DNA of 7,730 nt from Massilia sp. (GTDB lineage: Bacteria; Pseudomonadota; Gammaproteobacteria; Burkholderiales; Burkholderiaceae_D). Of this stretch, positions 1 to 6,796 are shown piece after piece. The stretch's first letter is position 1; the number at the start of each line of letters is the position of its first letter. Below the pieces are notes generated by a model. The model had not been told where the DNA came from. It saw nothing but the letters and a program-made list of their open reading frames with translations, and did not search any database. The position numbers and the translations under genes were made by a program. Location: assembly GCA_003520365.1 (NCBI GenBank), contig DOUW01000420.1, positions 1-7,730 on the forward strand. Direction: 5' to 3'.

Positions 1-56
1 TCGGCCGCGGGCGCTGCCGCCAGCAGGCCCAGCAGGGTGGTCGGGGCCGGGTTCAT
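1..56 (-). CDS. 5' end of an unidentified minus-strand gene (partial)
   Basis: An ATG at 56-54 opens a frame with no stop to the window edge, giving 18 codons that start MNPAPTTLLGLLAAAPAA. The short Leu/Ala-rich stretch could be the start of a signal peptide or a first membrane helix, but there is no basic residue near the N-terminus and too little sequence to tell. No Shine-Dalgarno sequence is visible just upstream. The same frame stays open further upstream, but I found no ATG, GTG or TTG in it back to about position 143. A perfect TATAAT lies upstream at 170-175 on the same strand, which supports a transcript in this direction. No function can be assigned. Confidence 0.4.
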   Translation of the reverse strand, partial: MNPAPTTLLGLLAAAPAA

Positions 57-169
57 CGGTTTGAGGCGCGGGGCAGCGGCACGGCGCAGGGTAGCACGGA
101 CAGGGAAGGGTGGAGTCGGGTCATCTTGTTGAAAACGGGGCCAGGCCGGCCGGATCGCAAGTGGACAGT

Positions 170-175
170 ATTATA
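170..175 (-). promoter_or_regulatory. Candidate -10 box for the partial gene at 1-56
   Basis: Read on the minus strand, 175-170 is TATAAT, a perfect sigma-70 -10 hexamer, in otherwise GC-rich DNA. A start near position 163 would give a leader of about 105 nt before the ATG at 56. No good TTGACA-like -35 is present at 16-18 bp spacing (the nearest hexamers, around 192-199, read ATGGCC, GATGGC or GGATGG), so an activator or a weak -35 would be needed. On the plus strand the same bases read TATTAT, but no plus-strand gene follows. Confidence 0.35.
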
Positions 176-339
176 AGATGACGCCGGCGCCGGCCATCCC
201 GTTGTCTTGTCGCAACTGTGCGCGGGCGCGGCCGGCTGCCAGTGCGGCTCAACGTCCTGGGCCTGTGGCTGAGCGATTCGTCGGGTCCGCGCTTCGAAGG
301 CCAACTGCGGCAACGGCCGGTGTGCCGACGATCTTCGAT

Positions 340-357
340 AGCCCGGCCTGCCGGGCT
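340..357 (+). terminator. Small hairpin, possible weak plus-strand terminator
   Basis: AGCCCGG (340-346) pairs perfectly with CCGGGCT (351-357) around a 4-base loop, a stable 7-bp stem. On the plus strand it is followed by a moderately T-rich run (GTTTGCATTCTTTTAT), which resembles a weak intrinsic terminator. On the minus strand no T run follows. No plus-strand gene ends here, so its role is unclear. It may back up the strong minus-strand terminator 20 bp away or insulate against reading in from the left. Confidence 0.35.
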
Positions 358-376
358 GTTTGCATTCTTTTATCGT

Positions 377-407
377 AAAAAAAAGGCGGCCCTTGTGGAG
401 CCGCCTT
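377..407 (-). terminator. Rho-independent terminator of the outer-membrane protein gene
   Basis: On the minus strand AAGGCGGC (407-400) and GCCGCCTT (390-383) form a perfect 8-bp GC-rich stem with a 9-base loop. The descending arm runs directly into a tract of eight T residues (384-377). This is a textbook intrinsic terminator, 24 bp after the stop codon of the gene ending at 432, and it shows that the gene's transcript ends here and does not continue into the gene at 1-56. Confidence 0.9.
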
Positions 408-431
408 GTCAGCCGATGAGGCGTACCTGAC

Positions 432-1661
432 TTAGAACCAGTAACCCATGTTCAGGTTCACACCCTTGTCCACGTTGCTGCGGCTATAGGACAGGCCGAC
501 GCGAGTAAAGCTGCGCGCATTGCTGGCGCGGGCATTCGTGCCCAGGGTAATGCCGACTTCCTGGCTGTCGCTGACGAAAGGCTTGTCGCCGATATAACGG
601 GTGTCGATCAGCGATACCTCGGCCGAGATGCGGCCACCGAAGAGGGCGGTCGGGAAAGCGCCCATCAGGCCGTTACGGGTCAGCTTCAGCTTGACGCCCG
701 GATCGAAGGAATAATCGCCGTTCGAGAACTTGCCGGTCTGGTAGAGACCAATCATGTTGCCAATGGCGAGGTCGACTTTACCGAGCGGCAGCACATACGT
801 GCTCATCAGCGAACCGGACATCACGGTCGCCACAGTCGCGCGGTCGCGCGAGGCGACGACCGAGTAGCGCACGCCCGGAGACACGGTCCAGCGCTCGGTC
901 AGCGGCAGGCGCACCGCCATCCCGAGGCCGGCATGGTAGGCGCGCGCGCCGCCGGTGGTCACTTGGGTGATCGGCATGCTCAGCACCAATTGGCGGCGCG
1001 GGTCGCTGTCGCTGCGCACGGTATACGACAGCGGCAGCGAGACGGTCTTGACCTTGTCTTCCTGGCCATCGATGTTATAGGTGTTGTATCCCATGCCGAT
1101 GCCGAGCAGGTTGTTGACATTGGCATTTTCCTGGCCAGCGCGGCTGGCGGCGTCGAATCCGCTGGCGAAGTCAGCCGTGGCCAGCATGGGAATGGCGCCG
1201 CCAGTACCGGTGATCGCGCTCGTCGCGGAGTGCTGCGCCTGGTAGCGCAAGACCTTGCCCAGGATGTCCGACTTTTTCATGAACTCGACGAACTGGTCTT
1301 CGGACTGCTCGCGGGTGGCGCCGCTGAACGAACCGGAAATGCCCAGTTCAGTGAAACGGTATTGAAGGACGTTCGAGGCGCGTTCGTACTGCAGCACGAC
1401 GTTGACATCGTTGAAACGGCCTTGGGCCATGGCGGCCGAGGCTTCGCTGTAATTGCTGTTACTTAAGCTAAAGTTTTTGGCGGAGTCGATGAAGCTGTCG
1501 ACATTCGCGCTGCACAAGGTAGCGCCTATTGCGCCATCGACGTCGGCACGAAAGCCGAAGGATTTGCTGCAGTCGAGCTGGGTTTGCTGCTGTTGCGCTT
1601 GCGCAGGCAGGGTGCTAATGACGGCCAGGACGGCGCCAGCCAGGGTCTGTTTCAGGCACAT
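432..1661 (-). CDS. Secreted outer-membrane beta-barrel-like protein, unknown family
   Basis: This encodes 409 residues. The N-terminus is a clear Sec signal peptide: Lys4, a hydrophobic stretch over residues 7-18, and an AQA cleavage site at 20-22, so the mature protein starts at Gln23 with a short Gln run. Residues ~30-180 form a polar soluble domain with two cysteines (Cys31 and Cys50) that could form a periplasmic disulfide. From ~185 to the end, alternating polar/hydrophobic segments separated by short turns suggest a beta-barrel of roughly 10-12 strands. The chain ends Gly-Tyr-Trp-Phe, and a terminal Phe is the usual recognition signal for BAM-dependent insertion. The start ATG has AAGG 5 nt upstream. 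The gene is monocistronic: an intrinsic terminator follows and dnaE diverges upstream. I recognise no named family. A porin-like, adhesin-like or autotransporter-barrel-like role is possible, but no passenger domain is evident. Outer-membrane location is likely; function is unknown. Confidence 0.85.
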   Translation of the reverse strand: MCLKQTLAGAVLAVISTLPAQAQQQQTQLDCSKSFGFRADVDGAIGATLCSANVDSFIDSAKNFSLSNSNYSEASAAMAQGRFNDVNVVLQYERASNVLQYRFTELGISGSFSGATREQSEDQFVEFMKKSDILGKVLRYQAQHSATSAITGTGGAIPMLATADFASGFDAASRAGQENANVNNLLGIGMGYNTYNIDGQEDKVKTVSLPLSYTVRSDSDPRRQLVLSMPITQVTTGGARAYHAGLGMAVRLPLTERWTVSPGVRYSVVASRDRATVATVMSGSLMSTYVLPLGKVDLAIGNMIGLYQTGKFSNGDYSFDPGVKLKLTRNGLMGAFPTALFGGRISAEVSLIDTRYIGDKPFVSDSQEVGITLGTNARASNARSFTRVGLSYSRSNVDKGVNLNMGYWF

Positions 1662-1702
1662 TCTTGCCTTGTTGTTAATAAGTGTTTCTTTTTGGACCAG
1701 GA

Positions 1703-1731
1703 ATGGTATTGACGAGCTTGCATATTCGCAA
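1703..1731 (-). promoter_or_regulatory. Candidate promoter of the outer-membrane protein gene
   Basis: On the minus strand TTGCGA (1731-1726) and TACCAT (1708-1703) are separated by 17 bp, each matching four of six consensus positions. A start near 1696 would leave a leader of about 35 nt containing the AAGG ribosome site ahead of the ATG at 1661. Other weak pairs are possible in this comparatively AT-rich 181-bp divergent spacer, so this is a best guess. Confidence 0.3.
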
Positions 1732-1830
1732 CAACTTTGTGCATTGGCGGGTTGTTTTTATGCAACTGCATGTCCGCAGCCTGGCATTGCCGGAACCGTC
1801 GAGGACCGTGTCGTCGGGTTCGCGACGCGG

Positions 1831-1836
1831 TAAAAT
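1831..1836 (+). promoter_or_regulatory. -10 box of dnaE, placed for a leaderless transcript
   Basis: TAAAAT at 1831-1836 matches five of six positions of the sigma-70 -10 consensus and is only 6 bp before the dnaE ATG at 1843. A normal start 6-8 bp downstream of the box falls on or within two bases of the A of that ATG. The -35 region at 16-17 bp spacing (around 1808-1814) is poor. The only purine-rich motif before the ATG is AGG directly touching it, which is too close to act as a Shine-Dalgarno sequence. Confidence 0.55.
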
Positions 1837-1842
1837 GCCAGG

Positions 1843-4800
1843 ATGACTTCCCCGATCTTCACCCACCTTCGCGTCCACTCCGAATACTCCATCGTCGACG
1901 GCCTCGTGCGCATCGACGAGCTGGTGGGCGCCGCCGCCAAGGACCAGCAGCCGGCGCTGGCCGTCACCGACCTGGCCAACATGTTCTGCATGGTGCGCTT
2001 CTACAAGGCGGCGCGCGGGAAGGGGATCAAGCCCATCGTCGGCGTCGACGCCTGGATCACCAACGACGACAACCGCGACAAGCCGCATCGCCTGCTGATC
2101 CTGGCGAAGAACCGCAGCGGCTACCTGCAGCTGTGCGACCTGCTGTCGAAGGCCTGGCTCACCAACCAGTACAAGGGCCGCGCCGAGATCCGCGTCGAGT
2201 GGCTTGAGGCTTTGGCAACTTCCGTATCCACTTTGGAGCCGGAGGTGGACCAGGCCAATTGCCTGATCGTGCTGTCCGGCGCCCACTTCGGCGACATCGG
2301 CCAGGCGATCGAGAACGGCGACCTGGCGAAGGCCGAGAAGGCGGCCGAGCGCTGGGCGCGCATCTTCCCGGGCCATTTCTACATCGAGATCCAGCGCGCC
2401 GGCCAGGCCAACCAGGAGCAGCAGGTGCGCCATTCGGTGGCGCTGGCGTCGCGCATGGGGCTGCCGGTGGTGGCGACCCACCCGGTGCAGTTCCTCAAGA
2501 AGGACGAATTCATCGCCCACGAGGCGCGCACCTGTATCGCCGAAGGCGAGATGCTGGCCAACGCCAAGCGCGTGCGCCGCTTCAACGAGGAGATGTGCTT
2601 CAAGTCGCAGGCCGAGATGGCCGAATTGTTCAAGGACCTGCCGGGGGCACTCGCCAATTCGGTCGAGATCGCCAAGCGCTGCAACGTCACGCTCACGCTG
2701 GGCAAGCCGCAGCTGCCGGACTTCCCGACGCCGCCGGGCATGACCATCGACGACTTCCTGGTCGCCGAAACCAAGAAGGGCCTGGAAGAGCGCCTGCTGC
2801 AGCTCTTCCCCGATCCGGAAGTGCGCGAGAAGGAGCGCCCGCGCTACGATGCGCGCCTGGAGTTCGAGAACCAGACCATCATCAAGATGAAGTTCCCGGG
2901 CTACTTCCTGATCGTTGCGGAGTTCATCCAGTGGGGCAAGAACAACGGCGTGCCGATCGGCCCGGGCCGCGGCTCGGGTGCGGGCTCGCTGGTCGCGTAT
3001 GCGCTCAAGATTACCGACCTCGATCCGCTGAAGTACAACCTGCTGTTCGAGCGTTTCCTGAACCCGGAACGCGTCTCGATGCCCGACTTCGACATCGACT
3101 TCTGCCAGGAAAAGCGCGAACTCGTCATCCAGCACGTGAAAGATTTGTACGGACGTGATGCAGTCTCGCAGATCGCCACCTTCGGCACCATGGCGGCAAA
3201 GGGCGCGATCCGCGACGTCGGCCGCGTGCTCGACTTCGGCTACAACTTCTGCGACGGCATCTCGAAACTGATTCCGTTCAAGCCAGGCAAACCCGTCTCG
3301 ATCGCCGAGGCGATCGAAGAGGAACCGCTGCTCAAGGAGCGCCTCGAGAACGAGGAAGAGGTGAAGCAGTTGCTGGATCTCGCGCAGCAGGTCGAGGGCA
3401 TCACCCGCGGCATCGGCATGCACGCCGGCGGCGTCCTGATCGCGCCCGGCAAGCTCACCGACTTCTGCCCGCTCTACACCCAGGGCGGCGACGCCGGCGT
3501 GGTCTCGCAGTACGACAAGGACGACGTGGAGGCCGTCGGCCTGGTGAAGTTCGACTTCCTGGGCCTGACCACGCTGACCATCCTCGACCGCGCCGTCAAC
3601 TACATCAAGGCGCTCGATCCGGCGATGGCCGACTTCGACCTGGCCAAGCTGCCGCTGAACGACCGCCCGTCTTATAAACTGCTGACCGAGGCGAAGACCG
3701 TCGCCATCTTCCAGCTCGAATCGCGCGGCATGCAGGGCATGCTGAAGGACGCGCGCCCCGACCGCTTCGAGGACATCATCGCGCTGGTTGCGCTGTACCG
3801 TCCGGGCCCGATGGACCTGATTCCCGACTTCTGCAAGCGCAAGCACGGCGAGAAGTTCGACTACCCCGATCCGCGCACCGAGTCGATCCTGTCCGAGACC
3901 TACGGCATCATGGTCTACCAGGAGCAGGTCATGCAGATGGCGCAGATCGTCGGCGGCTATTCGCTGGGCGGCGCGGACATGCTGCGCCGCGCGATGGGCA
4001 AGAAGAAGGCCGAGGAGATGGCCGAGCACCGCGCGATCTTCCGCGCCGGCGCCGCCAAGGACGGCTTGAGCCAGGAAAAGGCCGACGAGATCTTCGACTT
4101 GATGGAGAAGTTCGCGGGCTACGGCTTCAACAAGTCGCACGCGGCCGCGTATGCGCTGCTGTCCTATCACACGGCCTACCTGAAGGTCCACCATACCGCC
4201 GCGTTCATGGCAGCCAACATGTCGCTGGCGATGGAAGACACGGACAAGATCAAGATCCTGGTCGAAGACGCGATCGACGTCTGCAAGCTGACCATCCTGC
4301 CGCCGGACGTGAACGAATCGCAGTTCCGCTTCACGCCGGAAGGCCCGCCGCCGTCGGTGACGGGCAAGCAGGTGTCGAACATCCGCTACGGCCTGGGCGG
4401 CGTGAAGGGCGCCGGCCAGGGCGCGATCGAGGCGATCATCGCGGCGCGCGAAGAGGGCGGCAAGTTCAAGGACCTGTTCGACTTCTGCAAGCGCGTGGAC
4501 AAGAAGCAGATCAACCGCCGCACCATCGAGTCGCTGATCCGCGCCGGCGCGATGGATGCATTCGGGGTCGACCGTGCCGTGCTGCTGGCCTCGGTCGCCT
4601 TTGCCATGGAAGCGGCCGGCCAGGCGGCAGCGGCCGCCAACCAGGTCAGCCTGTTCGGCGGCGACGATTCCGACCTGATCGCGCCGCCCGACTACGTCAA
4701 GGCCACGCCCTGGACCGACCGGCAGAAGTTATCCGAGGAAAAGATCGCGCTCGGCTACTACCTGTCGGGCCACATGTTCGACTCGTATGCCCAGGAAGTG

Positions 4801-5340
4801 CGGCGCTTCGCCAAGACCAAGCTGAAGGACCTCGAGCCGTCGCGCGAGCCGCGCATGCTGTGCGGCGTGATCACGGGCGTACGCACTCAGATGACCCAGC
4901 GCGGCAAGCTCCTGATCGTGGCGCTGGACGACAAGACCGGCGTGGTCGAGGTCACCATCTATAACGAGCTGCTGGAGCAGCACAAGAACGTCTTCAAGGA
5001 AGACGAATTCCTGCTGGTGGTGGGCAAGGTGTCGGAAGACCGCTTCAACGGCGGCCTGCGCATCACGGCCGAGAAGGTGTTCGACATCGCCGCCGCCCGC
5101 GTCCACTACGGCCACAAGCTGGAGATGGACATCGAGTGCACGATCAGCCCGGCCAAGATGGCCGAGGTGCTGGCGCCCTACCGCAACCCGGACGGCCTGC
5201 CGGTCAGCCTGCGCGTGAAGCCGCAAGGCGTCGAGTGCACGCTGCAGCTGGGCGACGAATGGCGGGTGGCGCCGTCCGACGCGCTCAAGCACGCGCTCGA
5301 GCTGAACCTGGGCGCGAAGGACGTGGCGGTCGAGTATTAA
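1843..5340 (+). CDS. dnaE: DNA polymerase III alpha subunit (replicative DnaE)
   Basis: The 1165-residue protein (E. coli DnaE is 1160) is the catalytic subunit of the chromosomal replicase and is collinear with E. coli DnaE from its first residues (FTHLRVHSEYS at 6-16). In order it has: a PHP domain (~1-280); the polymerase palm with GPGRGSGAGS (373-382) and catalytic aspartates Asp415 and Asp417 in PDFDIDF plus Asp571 in KFDFLGL; fingers with FNKSHAAAYALLSYH around 763-776; a helix-hairpin-helix region (~830-920); the beta-clamp binding motif QVSLF (934-938); an OB fold (~1004-1085); and a C-terminal tau-binding region. These features mark the high-fidelity DnaE1 type, not error-prone DnaE2. 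An in-frame TAA at 1831-1833, with no other start codon between, fixes ATG 1843 as the start. The HPVQF segment near residue 210 and E. coli precedent suggest the PHP domain has lost some metal ligands, so proofreading would come from a separate DnaQ. Expression is likely constitutive. Confidence 0.98.
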   Translation: MTSPIFTHLRVHSEYSIVDGLVRIDELVGAAAKDQQPALAVTDLANMFCMVRFYKAARGKGIKPIVGVDAWITNDDNRDKPHRLLILAKNRSGYLQLCDLLSKAWLTNQYKGRAEIRVEWLEALATSVSTLEPEVDQANCLIVLSGAHFGDIGQAIENGDLAKAEKAAERWARIFPGHFYIEIQRAGQANQEQQVRHSVALASRMGLPVVATHPVQFLKKDEFIAHEARTCIAEGEMLANAKRVRRFNEEMCFKSQAEMAELFKDLPGALANSVEIAKRCNVTLTLGKPQLPDFPTPPGMTIDDFLVAETKKGLEERLLQLFPDPEVREKERPRYDARLEFENQTIIKMKFPGYFLIVAEFIQWGKNNGVPIGPGRGSGAGSLVAYALKITDLDPLKYNLLFERFLNPERVSMPDFDIDFCQEKRELVIQHVKDLYGRDAVSQIATFGTMAAKGAIRDVGRVLDFGYNFCDGISKLIPFKPGKPVSIAEAIEEEPLLKERLENEEEVKQLLDLAQQVEGITRGIGMHAGGVLIAPGKLTDFCPLYTQGGDAGVVSQYDKDDVEAVGLVKFDFLGLTTLTILDRAVNYIKALDPAMADFDLAKLPLNDRPSYKLLTEAKTVAIFQLESRGMQGMLKDARPDRFEDIIALVALYRPGPMDLIPDFCKRKHGEKFDYPDPRTESILSETYGIMVYQEQVMQMAQIVGGYSLGGADMLRRAMGKKKAEEMAEHRAIFRAGAAKDGLSQEKADEIFDLMEKFAGYGFNKSHAAAYALLSYHTAYLKVHHTAAFMAANMSLAMEDTDKIKILVEDAIDVCKLTILPPDVNESQFRFTPEGPPPSVTGKQVSNIRYGLGGVKGAGQGAIEAIIAAREEGGKFKDLFDFCKRVDKKQINRRTIESLIRAGAMDAFGVDRAVLLASVAFAMEAAGQAAAAANQVSLFGGDDSDLIAPPDYVKATPWTDRQKLSEEKIALGYYLSGHMFDSYAQEVRRFAKTKLKDLEPSREPRMLCGVITGVRTQMTQRGKLLIVALDDKTGVVEVTIYNELLEQHKNVFKEDEFLLVVGKVSEDRFNGGLRITAEKVFDIAAARVHYGHKLEMDIECTISPAKMAEVLAPYRNPDGLPVSLRVKPQGVECTLQLGDEWRVAPSDALKHALELNLGAKDVAVEY

Positions 5341-5344
5341 GACC

Positions 5345-5511
5345 TAGGGTGGGCGGCTGCACCCGGGTGTTTGTGCTGCCCGCGACCCGGATGCCGCCCA
5401 CGCGTTCAACGCACAGGCGAGCAGACGCGAGGTTTCACGGGATCGTTGAACGCGTGGGCGGCATGCAAGGCGCGGGCTGCTCACGCCCCCCGGGTGGAGC
5501 CGCCCACCCTA
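5345..5511. repeat. Nested inverted-repeat element (BIME/MITE-like) between convergent genes
   Basis: Two inverted units (5345-5411 and 5444-5511) flank a 32-bp centre. The outer arms 5345-5367 and 5489-5511 are complementary at 22 of 23 positions (the mismatch is at 5359/5497). The inner arms 5391-5411 and 5444-5464 are complementary at all 21 positions. The unit middles (5368-5390 and 5465-5488) are only partly similar, sharing a GCxGCCCGCG core. The 9-mer GTGGGCGGC occurs four times in alternating orientation (5349-5357 plus, 5393-5401 minus, 5454-5462 plus, 5499-5507 minus). The element starts 4 bp after the dnaE stop and ends 7 bp before the glycosyltransferase stop, so it fills the convergent gap and may block read-through both ways, although no T tract follows. 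I recall similar TAGGGTGGGCGGC-type intergenic repeats from Massilia-like genomes, but this was not searched. No transposase is present. Confidence 0.9.
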
Positions 5512-5518
5512 CGGGGCT

Positions 5519-6589
5519 TCACGCCGCGGCCGCGCGCTGCCACACCTTCAGCCTGCGGGCTACCAGCTTGCCCAGGACGAAAGCGAGATTGCCGGCCAGG
5601 AGCTTGCGCATTTGCGCGGCGGCCTTGCGGTCGGCGCGCCGGTCGGCGCTTTCCAGCGTGCCCGCTTCCATCGCCGCCAGTGCCGTGCCGAGCTCGTGGA
5701 ACAGGCTTTTCCGCAGCAGGACTTCGAGCTCGGCGCGGGCGTCCCGGCCTTCGCGCAGCGGCAGCTCATAGGTGCGTTTGAGGATCACGATGTAGAAGTG
5801 GATCGCGGCGGCGTCGATATGGAGGCGCAGCGCGTCGCTGAACGGCAGTTGCGCAAAATGCTCGCGGATGTGCAGCACCGCCTGGGCGAAGTCGAGGCAC
5901 CACTTGCGCGACAGCCCGCGTTTCAGCGTACCCGGGTGCTGGCGGTAGTCGATGGTCGGCTGCGCCAGGCGCACCAGGCTTGTACAATCGGCCAGCAATT
6001 GGGCCAGTACGGTCACGTCCTCGAAGTCGCGCCCGGGCGGGAACAGCGGCGCCGGCTGGCGCGCATAGATCTCGCGCCGCAGCACGTTGGCCCACACGTA
6101 GGAATGGCGGTCGGCGAAGAAGGTGCGCAGGATCGCCTCGCGGTCGCTGATCCGGACGCCTGCCGGATAGCCGAGCGAGACGCGGCGGGTGCGCCGCATG
6201 TCGTGCGGGTGCCAGTCGTTGAAGTCGCAGGCGATGGCGTCGGGGCGCTCGCGGGCGATGATCTCGTCGAGCGCCGCGAGGGCGCCGGGCAGCAACAAGT
6301 CGTCGGCATCGACGAACAGGACGTATTCGCCGGTGGCGGCATCGAGCAGCCGGTTGCGGGTGCGTGCAATGCCGGCGTTCTCCTGGCGGAGCAGCGTGAA
6401 AGCCGCCTCCGGATGCGCCGCGCGCAGGCGTTCGACCACGGCGCCGGTGCCGTCGCGGGAGCCGTCGTCGAGGACGACCAGGGCATGCCGCGCGTCCATC
6501 TGTCCGAGGATGGAACGCAGGCAGGCCTCGATATGGCGCTCGGCATTGTATGCCGGCACGAGGATGGAAAGCGTCGGTGCCGTGTTCAT
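5519..6589 (-). CDS. Family 2 (GT-A fold) glycosyltransferase
   Basis: The 356-residue protein starts with the classic GT2 nucleotide-sugar fold: beta-strand SILVPAYNAE (8-17), DDGS (41-44), QENAGIARTRN (69-79) and the metal/UDP-binding FVDADD (92-97). A Phe-Glu-Asp motif with Glu190-Asp191 is in the position of the catalytic base in this family. A mostly helical C-terminal half (~220-356) has basic and hydrophobic stretches (KLVARRLKVWQR near the end) that may dock it on the inner membrane; no clear transmembrane helix is seen. It should transfer a sugar from a nucleotide donor to a growing surface glycan at the cytoplasmic face; donor and acceptor cannot be read from sequence. The start ATG has AAGG 7 nt upstream. 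It is convergent with dnaE across the repeat element and divergent from an O-antigen ligase-like gene, which supports an LPS, O-antigen or capsule role. No good promoter was identified on its side of the spacer. Confidence 0.93.
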   Translation of the reverse strand: MNTAPTLSILVPAYNAERHIEACLRSILGQMDARHALVVLDDGSRDGTGAVVERLRAAHPEAAFTLLRQENAGIARTRNRLLDAATGEYVLFVDADDLLLPGALAALDEIIARERPDAIACDFNDWHPHDMRRTRRVSLGYPAGVRISDREAILRTFFADRHSYVWANVLRREIYARQPAPLFPPGRDFEDVTVLAQLLADCTSLVRLAQPTIDYRQHPGTLKRGLSRKWCLDFAQAVLHIREHFAQLPFSDALRLHIDAAAIHFYIVILKRTYELPLREGRDARAELEVLLRKSLFHELGTALAAMEAGTLESADRRADRKAAAQMRKLLAGNLAFVLGKLVARRLKVWQRAAAA

Positions 6590-6674
6590 GGAACTGCCTT
6601 GCCTTTCTTTGCTTTGCTACTGGGGGCCAGCTGGCGCGCGTGTTGGCAGTCCAGCCGCCATCAGCGATAATGGG

Positions 6675-6703
6675 TTGAAAAAAGTTGTCGTTCTGCCTCG
6701 AAT
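6675..6703 (+). promoter_or_regulatory. Candidate promoter of the O-antigen ligase-like gene
   Basis: TTGAAA (6675-6680, five of six consensus positions) and TCGAAT (6698-6703, four of six) are separated by 17 bp in the 207-bp spacer between the divergent glycosyltransferase and ligase-like genes. A start near 6710 would give a leader of about 87 nt containing the hairpin at 6761-6777. This is a consensus match by eye only. Confidence 0.4.
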
Positions 6704-6760
6704 GTGTCCACTGCGCCCTCCGGTGCACGGCGCCGGCTGTACGGCGTCCGGATCAACCCT

Positions 6761-6777
6761 CTTGCTGTTCCAGCAAG
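6761..6777 (+). promoter_or_regulatory. Perfect hairpin in the leader of the ligase-like gene
   Basis: CTTGCTG (6761-6767) and CAGCAAG (6771-6777) are exact reverse complements around a 3-base loop (TTC), ending 19 bp before the ATG at 6797. Neither strand has a T tract after it, so it is not a terminator. It could be an RNA structure that affects translation or mRNA stability, or a dyad operator for a regulator; the sequence does not decide between these. Confidence 0.4.
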
Positions 6778-6796
6778 CATACATACATATGAGCTG

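Larger units (their letters stand above)
57..376. other. Intergenic region without a convincing gene
   Basis: This stretch of about 320 bases separates the 5' end of the partial gene at 1-56 from the 3' end of the outer-membrane protein gene. Short open frames exist on both strands (86 aa on the minus, 66 and 70 aa on the plus), but they overlap one another, are dominated by Arg/Pro/Ala as expected from random GC-rich DNA, and have no recognisable domain or ribosome site. The contents I can support are a minus-strand TATAAT at 170-175 and a hairpin at 340-357. A decayed gene remnant on the plus strand around 235-340 cannot be excluded. Confidence 0.5.

Noticed and set aside
53..313. An 86-codon minus-strand open frame overlapping the start of the partial gene by ATGA
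   Set aside because: The overlap looks like translational coupling, but the translation is low-complexity Arg/Pro/Ala, there is no ribosome site, and the TATAAT box at 170-175 falls inside it.
218..430. Plus-strand 70-codon frame with a plausible-looking segment around residues 10-35
   Set aside because: It continues through a hairpin and the terminator tract as ordinary codons, has no domain, and overlaps another spurious frame. A gene remnant is possible but unsupported.
1675..4194. An 839-codon open frame on the minus strand, antisense to dnaE
   Set aside because: It lies almost wholly opposite a strongly conserved gene. Its His/Arg/Leu/Asp-rich composition is the usual shadow of G/C-ending codons, and it has no domain or ribosome site.
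5345..5511. CRISPR array or insertion sequence between dnaE and the glycosyltransferase
   Set aside because: The repeats are inverted, not direct, spacers are not regular, there is no transposase frame, and no target-site duplication could be identified.
5612..6670. A 352-codon plus-strand open frame antisense to the glycosyltransferase
   Set aside because: It is a shadow of the GC-rich coding strand; the minus-strand frame carries all the GT2 motifs.
6705..6710. Minus-strand TGGACA as a -35 for the glycosyltransferase
   Set aside because: The hexamer at 17 bp spacing is CAACTT, a poor -10, so I could not support a promoter here.
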